A DNA stretch of 64,000 nt from Planotetraspora mira (GCF_016863275.1 NZ_BOOO01000020.1:62001-126000); one strand, 5' to 3'; positions 1-8,679 are shown, counted from the first letter of the stretch. Made by a program: numbers and translations. Notes: generated by a model from the letters alone, not told the origin.

Positions 1-339
1 GTCCGCGAAGACCTCCAGGGACTTGGAGATGCAACTGGGCTCGAGCACGTCGTCGTCGCCCATGCAGCGCAGGAAGTCCCCCTTGGCGAGGGTCTGGACA
101 TGCCTGAAGTTGGCGATGATGCCCACGTCCTGCGGATGACGGTGGTAGACGACACGGCTGTCCGAGCGCGCGAGGTCCCGGCAGTACTCCTCGGTGTGGT
201 CCGTGGAGGCGTTGTCGGAGATCACCAGTTCCAGGCGCTCGTGGTCCTGCGCGAGCACCGACGTGACGGCATCCCTCATCGTGTCCGCGCCGTTGCGGAC
301 CGGAAGGCCGATGGACACCAACATGTCGGTCGTCCGCAT
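1..339 (-). CDS. Family 2 glycosyltransferase, N-terminal part (cut by window edge)
   Basis: The first 113 codons of a GT-A fold glycosyltransferase that transfers a sugar from a nucleotide-sugar donor onto a growing glycan at the cytoplasmic face of the membrane. Visible are the family 2 opening 'VSIGLPVRNGA', the nucleotide-binding stretch 'DNASTD' (residues 42-47) and an acidic metal-binding cluster 'GDDD' (94-97). ATG at 337-339 is chosen because translation upstream shows no family similarity. It is the last gene of the leftward polysaccharide operon seen here, 27 nt after the flippase stop. Acceptor and sugar cannot be told from the sequence. Confidence is high for the family. Confidence 0.9.
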   Translation of the reverse strand, partial: MRTTDMLVSIGLPVRNGADTMRDAVTSVLAQDHERLELVISDNASTDHTEEYCRDLARSDSRVVYHRHPQDVGIIANFRHVQTLAKGDFLRCMGDDDVLEPSCISKSLEVFAD

Positions 340-366
340 CACGTTCTCCCCTAGTGGCAGCTTGAA

Positions 367-1899
367 TCAGACGAAGCGGGCGACCCGCGAGCCGACGTGC
401 CTGAGCGACCCGAGCGGGACGACGATCAGTCCGTAGACCACCAGGCCCGCACCGCCCGCGACGCCGAGCTCGAGTAGGTAGTGGCCGTCCAGCGCCGCGG
501 ACAGCAGCGCCGTCACCGCGCAGGAGACGATCCCGCCCAGCGCCGGACGGATGAGCGTGGGCGGGATCGGCGCCAGCTTCACACCCGCCCGGTGCACCCC
601 CAGGATCGCGAGGGGAAGGGCGACCAACAGGGCCGCGGAGGCCTGCCCGAGCGCGGCGCCCCGGATCCCGTCCAGATGCGTGCCGACGATCACCGCGGGA
701 ACCATCGCGGCGCCGTAGCCGATGTTCATCCAGACGGTGGCCTTGGTCGCCCCCTGCCCGTTGAGGATGTCCAGAGCCAGTGAGGTCAGCATCCGCACCA
801 CCATCAGGACGGCGAGGAAGCGCAGGACACCGGCAGCCTGGTCCCATTTGGCGCCGTAAAGGAACATGATGAGCGGGTGCGCGAGCACGCCCATGACGAT
901 GGCGAGCGGGAGTACCCCGGCGAACAGCAGCGGGACCGACCGCTGCACGCCCTTCGACAGCGACTCCGGCTTGTCCTCGGCGAGGCGCGAGAAGCCGGCG
1001 ATCGAGACCGTGCGGATGGCGGTGCCGATCAGGCCGGGAACCCAGCTCGACACGTTGAACGCCAGCAGGTAGAAACCGAGCCAGACCGGACCGAGGATGT
1101 AGCCGACGATGATGTAGCCGACGTTCAGCAACACCGCCTCGAGGCCGATGCCGACCGCCGACGGGATGCCGAAGCGCAGCAGCTTCTTGGCGATCTCCCG
1201 GTCCAGGCCGAACCGGAACGGAAGCTTGGCCAGCCGGAGCACGATCACGCCGGTGACCACCGCCGCCGCGACCTGTCCCCACGCGAAGCTGTACGGCCCC
1301 GCGCCGTTGGCGGCGAGCGTGATGGCGACCGCCGCGTTCACCACGAACCCGGCGAGGATGGCGATGCTGCTCTTGTCCTGCTGGAACCTGCGCAACAACG
1401 CGGCGCTGCGCACCGCGGTCACGGCCTCGACGAGGATGACGGCGGTGAGCAGCCGCACCACCGGTGCGGCCTCCGCGCTGCCGGCCGCGGCCGCGAAGTA
1501 CGGCGCACCCACCCAGAAGACCCCGTAAAGGGTGGTGGCGGACACGAGGTTGAGCACGGTGGCGGTGGGAGCCATCTCATCGAGCGAACCGCGCCACTGG
1601 ATGGTCGCCGCCATGATGCCGAGGTCCTTGACCACCATCACGAACGCCGTCGCGGCGAGCGCGACGGCGTAGATGCCGAAGTCGGAGGGCGAGAGCAGGC
1701 GCGCCAGGATCAACCCCATGACGAAGGAGCCTGCCTTCATCACCAGGTTCCCCAGCAGGCTCCAACCGAAGCCCCGACCGGCCTGCCGGCCGATGGCCCG
1801 GGCCCCGGTCTTGGGAGGGCTCACGTTCTCGGCGGGATTCCCATTCTCGGCGACCTCAGAAGGTCGCACGAGATTCCCGACGCCCTGCTCCTGTTCCAT
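367..1899 (-). CDS. Wzx/WzxC-type polysaccharide flippase (MOP superfamily)
   Basis: A 510-residue integral membrane protein, hydrophobic almost throughout, with room for 12-14 membrane segments after a polar N-terminal tail of about 40 residues. Near the N-terminus it has the pattern 'GWSLLGNL...GLILARLLSPSDFGIYA', which is characteristic of the lipopolysaccharide/exopolysaccharide flippase family that moves undecaprenyl-linked repeat units across the cytoplasmic membrane. Length is normal for the family. It lies between a glycosyltransferase and sugar-modifying genes, which supports export of the glycan made by this locus rather than drug efflux, the other role found in the MOP superfamily. 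Confidence 0.9.
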   Translation of the reverse strand: MEQEQGVGNLVRPSEVAENGNPAENVSPPKTGARAIGRQAGRGFGWSLLGNLVMKAGSFVMGLILARLLSPSDFGIYAVALAATAFVMVVKDLGIMAATIQWRGSLDEMAPTATVLNLVSATTLYGVFWVGAPYFAAAAGSAEAAPVVRLLTAVILVEAVTAVRSAALLRRFQQDKSSIAILAGFVVNAAVAITLAANGAGPYSFAWGQVAAAVVTGVIVLRLAKLPFRFGLDREIAKKLLRFGIPSAVGIGLEAVLLNVGYIIVGYILGPVWLGFYLLAFNVSSWVPGLIGTAIRTVSIAGFSRLAEDKPESLSKGVQRSVPLLFAGVLPLAIVMGVLAHPLIMFLYGAKWDQAAGVLRFLAVLMVVRMLTSLALDILNGQGATKATVWMNIGYGAAMVPAVIVGTHLDGIRGAALGQASAALLVALPLAILGVHRAGVKLAPIPPTLIRPALGGIVSCAVTALLSAALDGHYLLELGVAGGAGLVVYGLIVVPLGSLRHVGSRVARFV

Positions 1900-1913
1900 T
1901 CGTGCCTTCCCGA

Positions 1914-2918
1914 TTACTTAGGCTCGGTGACCCGTTCGAGCCAAATCTCCCGCCAGAATGGGACGAACTGGCGCGGGCAGTTCGATTTGTACACGCCGGA
2001 GCAGACGATGTCATCCAGAACGATACAAGGGTTCTTCATCTGCAACATCCGCCCGGTCTTCTCGTCCAGGAGGCGTTCGACACGTGTACGGACCCGCGCG
2101 GTACGGCCGCAGTAGCGGGCCATCTCCTCCTCGAAACCCATGCCCCGGTTCAACCGGTCGGCGTCGAGTGTGGCGATGATCTCTTCCTTGGACTTGATCC
2201 GGACCAGCTCGCCCGGCTGCAGGTCGAGGGACCCGGTCGGGGTCTTCGTGTTCGGCCCGGGGGCGACGAAACCCCACGTCATCCCGTTCCGGATCCAGAG
2301 CGCCTTCGGAAGCACGCGCTTGCTGAACTTCTGGAAGCGGGCGAACAGGCCGAAGAAGATGGTGCGGAACGTCAGGGACGGGCCCGCGTTGCCGACGCGT
2401 ATGTCCGTGACGTACTGCCCGAGGTCCCGGAACGGCAGGCGCACCGGAGCGGCCCGGAGCAACTCGGTCGCCTGGCAGGAGTAGCGCTCCTCGCCGTCGT
2501 CCGCGGGCTCCTTGCGGGAGTTCACCTCGAGGAGGGGGAGCAGCCGGCCCGACGGGACACCGGAGGCGGGAGCGGGGGTCGCGTCGTCGACGCGCTTGAT
2601 CCATTCCTCTTTCCAGTACATCAGGCAGGAGGTCTGGCATCCGCCGTGCGCGGCGCCGTCGCAGCGGGCGGTCAGGTGGACCGCGTTGTCCATCCGCCGC
2701 ATGCCGGTGCCGGAGATCGTGTCACAGAGTTTGAAGGCGACCTTGTGGACCGTCAGCCTCTGGCCGCAGAACCTGGCCATCTCCGGCATGAACGGCAGGC
2801 CGTCCAGTTCGCCCTTCTCGTCGAGCGTGGCGAGGATCTCGTCCTCGCTGAGCACCTCGACCGTGTCGCCGACGCGTAAGCCTAATCGCGGCCGCGTGAC
2901 TGTTTCGGACTGCGTCAT
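1914..2918 (-). CDS. Unrecognised protein with a tandem duplicated cysteine-containing domain
   Basis: A 334-residue soluble protein I cannot assign to a function. It contains two copies of a domain of about 97 residues, roughly 14-110 and 234-330. Each copy begins 'L..G..V.....EEI.ATLD', continues 'EMAR(F/Y)CG', and ends in 'W.(E/R)IW.(K/E)RV'. Three cysteines are shared by both copies (C51/C270, C86/C306, C94/C314), which suggests a metal or disulfide site kept in both. No signal peptide or membrane segment is seen. It is in the same operon as the DUF4910 protein (stop and start 5 nt apart), the epimerase and the methyltransferase, so a part in sugar or amino-sugar tailoring is inferred from position only. 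Confidence 0.75.
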   Translation of the reverse strand: MTQSETVTRPRLGLRVGDTVEVLSEDEILATLDEKGELDGLPFMPEMARFCGQRLTVHKVAFKLCDTISGTGMRRMDNAVHLTARCDGAAHGGCQTSCLMYWKEEWIKRVDDATPAPASGVPSGRLLPLLEVNSRKEPADDGEERYSCQATELLRAAPVRLPFRDLGQYVTDIRVGNAGPSLTFRTIFFGLFARFQKFSKRVLPKALWIRNGMTWGFVAPGPNTKTPTGSLDLQPGELVRIKSKEEIIATLDADRLNRGMGFEEEMARYCGRTARVRTRVERLLDEKTGRMLQMKNPCIVLDDIVCSGVYKSNCPRQFVPFWREIWLERVTEPK

Positions 2919-2923
2919 CTCAC

Positions 2924-4180
2924 CTATTCCTTCACCAAGCCGGCGCTGTGTAGAGCCTGAGCCGCGTCCGCCACCACAGTGAAGGGGAGTGTGGATCGTT
3001 CTGCGATGTCCAACAGGCTGTGTGACCCGTCTGAAAGGTTCAACACCCAGAGCATGGCCATTTGGATTTGTTGTGTGTCACTCCGCCCGCCCAAGGAGCC
3101 GTACAAGCCACGCTTGCCCAGCTGGGGCTCTCCGTAAGGGCTGGTGTTGTGGTACTTGCGGTTGCGCTCGAGGATCCCGACCGCGTCCCACAAGGTCTCA
3201 AGGGTGTCGGCCATCGCCTCCGGGGAGACGAAGTCCGGGTTGTCGGCCGAGGTGTGGTACTCGGGGTAGCCCGCGTACGGAGTCCTCGTCAACGAGCCCA
3301 CGCCGAGGTTGAACCCCGGCGAGCCGTACTGACGCTCGTCGTAGCCGTACGGCGTGAAGTCCACGATGGTGTGCTCACGCCCGGAGAGCACGTACTGGAA
3401 GACGCGGTCGATCTCGGCGTCCCCCCGCCTGCTCCGCTTGTAGGTGAGCGCGCCGCGGTCACCCGCGCAGGCCAGCACGACGCCGTGCTTGACGCGGCCG
3501 ACCCGCTCCCGGTTGAGCGCGAGCCAGGTGACCGCGCCGATCGTGCCGGGCGCGAACAAGAACCGGTAGGTGTACCAGGGGTTCTCGATGCGCTGGGCGA
3601 GTGCGGTCGCCACCGCGATCCCGGCGAGGTTGTCGTTGGCCAGCGAGGGGTGGCACACGTGACAGGAGATCAGCACCTCGTCCGTGACCTGCCCGGGGAT
3701 CACGTGCTCGCCGTACGTGAGGTGGCCGGGGGCCAGGGTCGAGTCGATCCTCACCTCGTACTGCCCCTCGGGCAGTGCCCTCAGCGTGTTCTCCGGCAGG
3801 CAGAAGCCCCACGTCTCGGAGTAGTAGCTGGTCCGGTAAGGAGTCAGGTCGGGCTGGTCGGGCAGCGTGTGCAGATGCGGCCGCAGCTCCGCCAACGACA
3901 TCGTGGCCGAGATCGGGGTGCTGTAGCCGAGCACATGGAGGTTGGACTCCGCGAAGTCGACGACCCGCCTGCCCGTGGCGTCCTTGATGTAGGCGTCACG
4001 GATGTTCCACTCCCGGGGAATGGTCCAGTCGAGCACTTCGGTCCCGGTGGGGACCTCCGTCACCTCAAGCGGGATCGACTCGCCGACGATGTCGAGCGTG
4101 CCCCGTACGCCGTCGCCGGTGATGCTCCGGCACAGCGGATAGAGACGCTCGACCAAGGCGTGCATCTCGTCCGGAGTCAT
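2924..4180 (-). CDS. DUF4910-type, M28 aminopeptidase-like metalloprotein
   Basis: A 418-residue protein with the 'CHVCHPSLANDN' motif (residues 173-184), whose His177 and Asp183 match the zinc-binding His and Asp of M28-type co-catalytic peptidases, and a later 'PEYHTSADN' stretch that can give the last ligand. Proteins of this family are common in polysaccharide and natural-product loci, and their reaction there is not settled: amide hydrolysis of an amino-sugar or aminoacyl sugar is an inference. The ATG at 4178-4180 is preferred over an upstream in-frame start because it forms a 4-nt ATGA overlap with the epimerase stop. The C-terminal 90 residues look like a winged-helix add-on ('SLLDIAERSTLP...ALHSAGL'). 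Confidence 0.8.
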   Translation of the reverse strand: MTPDEMHALVERLYPLCRSITGDGVRGTLDIVGESIPLEVTEVPTGTEVLDWTIPREWNIRDAYIKDATGRRVVDFAESNLHVLGYSTPISATMSLAELRPHLHTLPDQPDLTPYRTSYYSETWGFCLPENTLRALPEGQYEVRIDSTLAPGHLTYGEHVIPGQVTDEVLISCHVCHPSLANDNLAGIAVATALAQRIENPWYTYRFLFAPGTIGAVTWLALNRERVGRVKHGVVLACAGDRGALTYKRSRRGDAEIDRVFQYVLSGREHTIVDFTPYGYDERQYGSPGFNLGVGSLTRTPYAGYPEYHTSADNPDFVSPEAMADTLETLWDAVGILERNRKYHNTSPYGEPQLGKRGLYGSLGGRSDTQQIQMAMLWVLNLSDGSHSLLDIAERSTLPFTVVADAAQALHSAGLVKE

Positions 4181-5196
4181 GGGCGCAGCGTGGTGTCGAT
4201 GGAGCCGGCCTCCCGGCGGTGGGACAGCCACGCGAGCCGGGTGAAACGGTCGCGGAACGCGTCCGCCGTCAGCTCGAACCGGCGGTAGGCGTCGATCAGT
4301 TCGACCGCGCCCGCCTTGACCGTCCAGCGGGCCTCGTAGGCCGGCATCGCCGCCCTGATCCTGCTGAAGTCCACCCGGTACGACCGGGGGTCGGCCCCCG
4401 CCTCACCGGTGATCACCAGCTCCGAGCCCGGGACCGCCTCGATCACCTCGGCCGCGATCTCGGCGACCGTGAGGTTGTTCTGCTCGGTGCCGACGTTGAA
4501 CGCCCGTGCGTGGACGACCTCCCGCGGAGCGGCCAGGGCCTCGACGAAGGCGGTCGCGATGTCCTCGGCGTGCACCAGGGGCCGCCACGGCGTGCCGTCG
4601 GACAGCACCCGCACCTCGCCGGTCAGGAACGCGTGACCCACGAGGTTGTTCAGCACGATGTCGGCGCGCAGCCGCGGCGAGAACCCGAAGGCGGTCGCGT
4701 TGCGCAGGAAGACCGGTGTGAAGTCCTCATCGGCCAGGGCGACCAGGTCGTCCTCGACCCGCACCTTGGACTCGGCGTACGGCGTGACCGGCCGGAGCGG
4801 GGCGTCCTCGGTCAGCAGGTCGTCCCCGCCGGAGGCGCCGTACACCGAGCAGGTCGACGCGTACAGGAACCGCTTGACCCCGGCGTCCTTCGCGAGACGC
4901 GCGAGACGCGTGGAGGCGTGGTGGTTGATGTCGTAGGTCAGCTCCGGAGCCAGAGCCCCGAGCGGGTCGTTGGACAGCGCCGCGAGGTGCACGACGGCGT
5001 CGAACCCGGCGAGATGCTCCGGACCCACGTCGCGCAGGTCCACGGCGATCGTCTCGGGATCCGCGGGGGCGGGCCCCAGCAGGCAGGTGGCGAACATGCC
5101 CGAGTCGAGACCGACCAGGTCGTGGCCCGCCGCCGCGAGCACAGGGGCCATGACGCTGCCCAGGTAGCCCTGGTGCCCGGTCAGCAATACCCGCAT
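4177..5196 (-). CDS. NAD-dependent sugar epimerase/dehydratase (extended SDR)
   Basis: A 339-residue extended short-chain dehydrogenase. The NAD(P)-binding 'GHQGYLG' is at residues 7-13 and the catalytic pair Y140/K144 is in 'YAESK', preceded by the serine/threonine of 'ASTCSVYG'. Such enzymes oxidise C4 of a nucleotide-sugar to drive epimerisation, dehydration or reduction. The mid-region 'LRNATAFGFSPRLRADIVLNNL' is typical of the subgroup that travels with cytidylyltransferase-like and C-methyltransferase genes in sugar-modification clusters. It overlaps the DUF4910 gene by 4 nt and abuts the PIG-L gene with no gap, so the genes are translationally coupled. Exact substrate is unknown. Confidence 0.9.
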   Translation of the reverse strand: MRVLLTGHQGYLGSVMAPVLAAAGHDLVGLDSGMFATCLLGPAPADPETIAVDLRDVGPEHLAGFDAVVHLAALSNDPLGALAPELTYDINHHASTRLARLAKDAGVKRFLYASTCSVYGASGGDDLLTEDAPLRPVTPYAESKVRVEDDLVALADEDFTPVFLRNATAFGFSPRLRADIVLNNLVGHAFLTGEVRVLSDGTPWRPLVHAEDIATAFVEALAAPREVVHARAFNVGTEQNNLTVAEIAAEVIEAVPGSELVITGEAGADPRSYRVDFSRIRAAMPAYEARWTVKAGAVELIDAYRRFELTADAFRDRFTRLAWLSHRREAGSIDTTLRP

Positions 5197-5859
5197 TCAG
5201 TTCTCCAGATCCAGAGTGAGCTTGTTCACGTGGAACGCCTCGGCGTAACGCTCATGACATTCGATTCCCCGGATGCGCGCCAGCCCGAGAAAGGCTTCGC
5301 GGTCGTACCAGGGGCGGTGCCGCTGCGAAGAGTAGTGCTGCTGCAGCAGCGAAACCTTGGCCTCGGCGATCTCGGGGGTGAGCGGCTGGTAGACCGAAGG
5401 CGCCGCGAGGTCGCCGTCCCATTTGACGATCTCGTACCCCAGAGCGAGATGGTCGCGGAACGCCGTCGGCACCATCTTCGCGAGCCCGCGGTGGTCCTGG
5501 TGGGCGTCGCCGCGGAAGGGGGCGAACAGCAGGTCGGGCTCCGTCCGCGCGCGCAACTCCTCGACCGCCGCCTTCGCCTCGTCCCAGTACGCGGGCAAGC
5601 GTCCGTCAGGCATCTTGAGCACGGTGACGCGCAGGTCGGCACCGGGGCAGAAGGCCGCGAGCGCCGCGCGCTCCTCGTCCTCACGCTCGGTGCCGCCCCC
5701 GGAGAGCACCAGGGCGTCCACCTGGACGCCGGGGCGCGCGGAGCAGACGGTCAGCAGACTGCCGCCCGCTCCGATCGCCAGATCGTCGCAGTGCGCGGCG
5801 AGGGCCGCGATCCGCGTGACACCGGCCGCGGGGCGCAGACCTATCACGCCTGCTCCCAC
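5197..5859 (-). CDS. PIG-L family N-acyl deacetylase
   Basis: A 220-residue member of the zinc-dependent PIG-L/LmbE family, which removes acyl groups from N-acetyl amino sugars (MshB and the GPI enzyme are relatives). The metal motif appears as 'AHCDDLAIG' (residues 22-30), a variant of the usual AHPDDE: the two aspartates remain but the P and E are C and L. A second site 'DAHQDH' (118-123) supplies the other histidine ligand. Its start overlaps the end of the cytidylyltransferase gene by 16 nt, and its stop abuts the epimerase start codon. In context it probably deacetylates a nucleotide-linked amino sugar made by this operon. The substrate is inferred. Confidence 0.87.
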   Translation of the reverse strand: MGAGVIGLRPAAGVTRIAALAAHCDDLAIGAGGSLLTVCSARPGVQVDALVLSGGGTEREDEERAALAAFCPGADLRVTVLKMPDGRLPAYWDEAKAAVEELRARTEPDLLFAPFRGDAHQDHRGLAKMVPTAFRDHLALGYEIVKWDGDLAAPSVYQPLTPEIAEAKVSLLQQHYSSQRHRPWYDREAFLGLARIRGIECHERYAEAFHVNKLTLDLEN

Positions 5860-6620
5860 AACACCCAGGGGCGTTCGCCGCGCGAGTAGGCCTCGTCCAG
5901 CGCCACGCGCTCCTTGACCGTGTCGGTCGGACGCCAGTAGCCCCGGTACGGGTAGGCCAGCATCCGGCCGCGCTTGGCCAGCTCACCGCAGCCGTCGACG
6001 ACGAGGTCGCCGTTCTCCGGGATGTGGTCGAAGACTTCCTGCCTGAGCACGAAGTAACCGCCGTTGACCCATAACGGCATGTCGCTGACCGGCGTGATCC
6101 CGTCGACCATGCCGGCCTCGCCGAGCTCGACGCAGTGGAAGCTCTCGGTGGGCGGCACGACCATCATGGAGGCGCCGGCGTCGCTCTTCTCGAAACGCTC
6201 GATGATCTCCGGCAGCGGAGCGTCGGTGAGGACGTCGGCGTAGTTGGCCAGGAACATCTCGTCACCGTCGAGGTGGTCGCGCACGCGGCGCAGCCGTTCT
6301 CCGATGGGCGAGTTGATGCCGGTGTTCACGAACGAGATGGACCACTCGGAGATGTCGGTCGACAGCAGCTCGACCTCGCCGTTGCGCAGCACGAAGTCGT
6401 TGGACGTCGTCTCCTCGTAGTTCAGGAAGAAGTCCTTGATGTGGTGTGCGCCGTACCCGAGGCAGAGGATGAAGTCGGTGTGCCCGAAGTGGGCGTAGTA
6501 CCTCATCACGTGCCAGATCAGCGGCCGGGGGCCGACCAGGGCCATGGGCTTGGGGACGTCACCTGGAGTGCCCTCCCGCATCCGCATGCCATAGCCCCCG
6601 CAAAAGAGGACAACTTTCAC
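5844..6620 (-). CDS. Sugar-1-phosphate nucleotidylyltransferase, glucose-1-phosphate cytidylyltransferase-like
   Basis: A 258-residue GT-A fold nucleotidylyltransferase that activates a sugar 1-phosphate with an NTP. It opens 'KVVLFCGGYGMRMREG' with the pyrophosphorylase signature slightly altered (GGYGMRM rather than GG.GTRL), and keeps the 'KP' and 'FILCLGYGAHHIKDFF' elements that are typical of the RfbF/CDP-glucose group. The GTG at 6618-6620 is chosen because it overlaps the methyltransferase stop by 4 nt and yields a start at the conserved N-terminus. Use of CTP is inferred from family resemblance. It would supply the activated sugar for the epimerase, PIG-L and methyltransferase that share its operon. 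Confidence 0.85.
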   Translation of the reverse strand: MKVVLFCGGYGMRMREGTPGDVPKPMALVGPRPLIWHVMRYYAHFGHTDFILCLGYGAHHIKDFFLNYEETTSNDFVLRNGEVELLSTDISEWSISFVNTGINSPIGERLRRVRDHLDGDEMFLANYADVLTDAPLPEIIERFEKSDAGASMMVVPPTESFHCVELGEAGMVDGITPVSDMPLWVNGGYFVLRQEVFDHIPENGDLVVDGCGELAKRGRMLAYPYRGYWRPTDTVKERVALDEAYSRGERPWVLWEQA

Positions 6621-7834
6621 GAGACAATCTCCAGGGTGGGGATCGGAAAGACCAACCGGCCTCCCCATTCACGGATGTAGGACAGTTGGTCCACGAGCTC
6701 GTCGCGCAGGTTCCACGGGAGAACGAGGACGTAGTCGGGCCGGTCCGCGCCGATCTGTTCCGGCGGCAGGATCGGGATGCGCATCCCGGGGGTGAACCTG
6801 CCGTGCTTGTAGGGGTTGCGATCCACGGTGTAGGCGAGCAGGTCGGGCCGTACGCCGCAGTGGTTGAGCAGCGTGTTGCCCTTCCCCGGAGCGCCGTACC
6901 CGACCACGGTCTTGCCTTCGGCGGCCGCGTCGACCAGGAACCTGAGCAGGTCGCGCCGGACGCCCGCCACCCGCTCGGCGAACTCGGTGTAACCCGACAG
7001 CTCGTGGAGACCCGCGGCCTTCTCGCGGTCGAGCACGTCGATGACACGCGGGCCGGGCTCCCCCGCGACCTCGGCGGGCTGGGCCCAGAGCCGGATCGAG
7101 CCGCCGTGCGTGGGCACCAGTTCGACGTCCACCAGGGCCAGTCCCCCGCTCGCCAGCGCGCGCTGCGCCGAGGCGACGGTGTAGTACTGGAAGTGCTCGT
7201 GGTAGATCGTGTCGTACTGGTTCAGCTCGATGAGCGTGAGCAGGTGCTGGACCTCGATCGACACCCAGCCGTCGTCGGCGACCAGGTTCCGCAGGCCCTG
7301 GGTGAACCCGATGACGTCGGGGATGTGCGCGTAGACGTTGTTGGCCACCACCAGGTCCGCGGGCCCGTGCTCGGCCCTCACGGAGGCGCCCGTCTCGGGG
7401 GAGAGGAAGTCGGTGCGGGTCGGCACGCCCTTGTCCACGGCGGCCTGGCCGACGTTGGCCGAGGGCTCGATGCCCAGGCAGCGGATTCCCCGCTCGACCA
7501 CGTGCTGCAGGAGGTACCCGTCGTTGCTCGCGACCTCCACGACGAACGAGGGCCGCAGCCGCTCGACCGCGTCGGCCACGAACGTCCTCGCGTGCTCCAC
7601 CCACGACGTCGAGTACGACGAGAAGTAGGCGTACTCCGTGAACGTGTCCTCAGGAGTGATCAGCGGCGGGATCTGCGCGAGCCAGCAACTCGTGCAGACC
7701 TGTAAGTGCAGAGGGTAGGTGATCTCTGGCTCTTCGAGCTGGTCAGCGGTGAGGAAGCGCTCACAAGGTGGCGTGGCTCCGAGATCGACGACACCGGCGA
7801 GGTCCGTCGAACCGCACAGTCGGCACTGCGTCAT
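6617..7834 (-). CDS. SAM-dependent sugar C-methyltransferase
   Basis: A 405-residue protein with the three-part architecture of deoxysugar C-methyltransferases: an N-terminal zinc-binding domain (C4, C7, C47, C50), a SAM-binding Rossmann domain opening 'VVEVASNDGYLLQH' near residue 100, and a C-terminal domain containing 'VVGYGAPGKGNTLLN'. Relatives such as TcaB9 and NovU-like enzymes put a methyl group on C3 or C5 of a dTDP-4-keto-sugar. The ATG at 7832-7834 is used because it places the first zinc ligands directly at the N-terminus. It is the first gene of the leftward modification operon and is divergent from rmlC, with a 178-bp promoter region between them. Confidence 0.92.
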   Translation of the reverse strand: MTQCRLCGSTDLAGVVDLGATPPCERFLTADQLEEPEITYPLHLQVCTSCWLAQIPPLITPEDTFTEYAYFSSYSTSWVEHARTFVADAVERLRPSFVVEVASNDGYLLQHVVERGIRCLGIEPSANVGQAAVDKGVPTRTDFLSPETGASVRAEHGPADLVVANNVYAHIPDVIGFTQGLRNLVADDGWVSIEVQHLLTLIELNQYDTIYHEHFQYYTVASAQRALASGGLALVDVELVPTHGGSIRLWAQPAEVAGEPGPRVIDVLDREKAAGLHELSGYTEFAERVAGVRRDLLRFLVDAAAEGKTVVGYGAPGKGNTLLNHCGVRPDLLAYTVDRNPYKHGRFTPGMRIPILPPEQIGADRPDYVLVLPWNLRDELVDQLSYIREWGGRLVFPIPTLEIVS

Positions 7835-8012
7835 CAAGCTCCCCGATTCGGAGGTCCAAGTTACTTGCCGCATTCCAAGACGCGGCTGGGGCTGGATTGG
7901 TTGACGCGGACGATGCGACATTCCCCCCGCCCAGAATTGAACACCACCAACCGCATTTCTGGACCATCCTCGCAAGCGTAACAAGTTGCTGATCACGTGG
8001 CATGCTTCCCGC
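7835..8012. promoter_or_regulatory. Divergent promoter region between the sugar-modification operon and rmlC
   Basis: This 178-bp spacer separates two divergent operons and is less GC-rich than the flanking genes. I see no convincing operator palindrome. The rmlC side has a poor match to a Shine-Dalgarno site before the ATG at 8013. Confidence 0.5.
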
Positions 8013-8603
8013 ATGGACCCTCTGAGCATCGACGGACTGTGGGCGTACACGCCGCGAATCCACGGCGACACCCGTGGCGCCTTCCTCGAATCGTTCCGTG
8101 CGGCGGACCTCCACGACGCGGTGGGGCACCGGCTGGAGTTGGCCCAGGTCAACTGCTCGGTCTCGAAGCGGGGCGTCCTGCGCGGCATCCACTTCGCCGA
8201 TGTGCCACCCGGCCAGGCCAAGTACGTGACGTGCGTCTCCGGCGCCATCCTCGACGTCGCGGTGGACCTGCGGGTCGGCTCGCCCACCTTCCTGCAGTGG
8301 GAGGCGGTGCGTCTGGACGACGAGTCACGGCGTGGGCTCTACCTGGCCGAGGGGCTCGGGCACGCGTTCCTCGCGCTCAGCGAGGAGGCGACCGTCGTGT
8401 ACCTGTGCTCGACGCCGTACGCGCCGGGGCGCGAGCACGGAGTGCATCCGCTCGACCCGACGATCGCCGTCGAATGGCCGCTCGACGTCGAGCCCCTGCT
8501 GTCGGACAAGGACGCCGCCGCGCCGTCGGTCAAGGAGGCGCAGGACGCCGGGTTGCTCCCGGACTACGCCGCCTGCCAGGCGTACTACGCGTCGCTCACC
8601 TAG
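8013..8603 (+). CDS. rmlC: dTDP-4-dehydrorhamnose 3,5-epimerase
   Basis: A 196-residue cupin that inverts C3 and C5 of dTDP-4-keto-6-deoxy-D-glucose, the third step to dTDP-L-rhamnose. The catalytic residues are where the family has them: His60 in 'VLRGIHF', Lys70 in 'GQAKYV', and Tyr130 in 'VVYLCS'. The RNA 5' start ATG at 8013 is preferred to an earlier in-frame start because it gives the family's standard N-terminus. It is transcribed opposite to rmlD and rmlB but is clearly part of the same pathway. Some actinomycete homologues act in deoxysugar synthesis with 3-epimerase activity only, but the complete rml set here argues for L-rhamnose. Confidence 0.93.
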   Translation: MDPLSIDGLWAYTPRIHGDTRGAFLESFRAADLHDAVGHRLELAQVNCSVSKRGVLRGIHFADVPPGQAKYVTCVSGAILDVAVDLRVGSPTFLQWEAVRLDDESRRGLYLAEGLGHAFLALSEEATVVYLCSTPYAPGREHGVHPLDPTIAVEWPLDVEPLLSDKDAAAPSVKEAQDAGLLPDYAACQAYYASLT

Positions 8604-8633
8604 GCCTCGGGCGAGGCTCGGGACAGAGCCTCG
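8604..8633. terminator. Paired hairpins between rmlC and rmlD
   Basis: Immediately after the rmlC stop there are overlapping GC-rich hairpins: GCCTC/GAGGC at 8604-8617 and a perfect 8-bp stem CGAGGCTC/GAGCCTCG at 8612-8633 with loop GGGACA. The convergent gene rmlD ends at 8680. No U tract follows, which is usual for actinobacterial terminators. Confidence 0.6.
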
Positions 8634-8679
8634 GACGCGGCTCGGACAGACGCCTCGGCCGGAAGCGGCCGGATGGGGC

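Noticed and set aside
877-2115. Long plus-strand ORF of 412 codons
   Set aside because: Antisense shadow of the flippase and the next gene. The composition (E, D, R, H rich) is typical of high-GC antisense frames.
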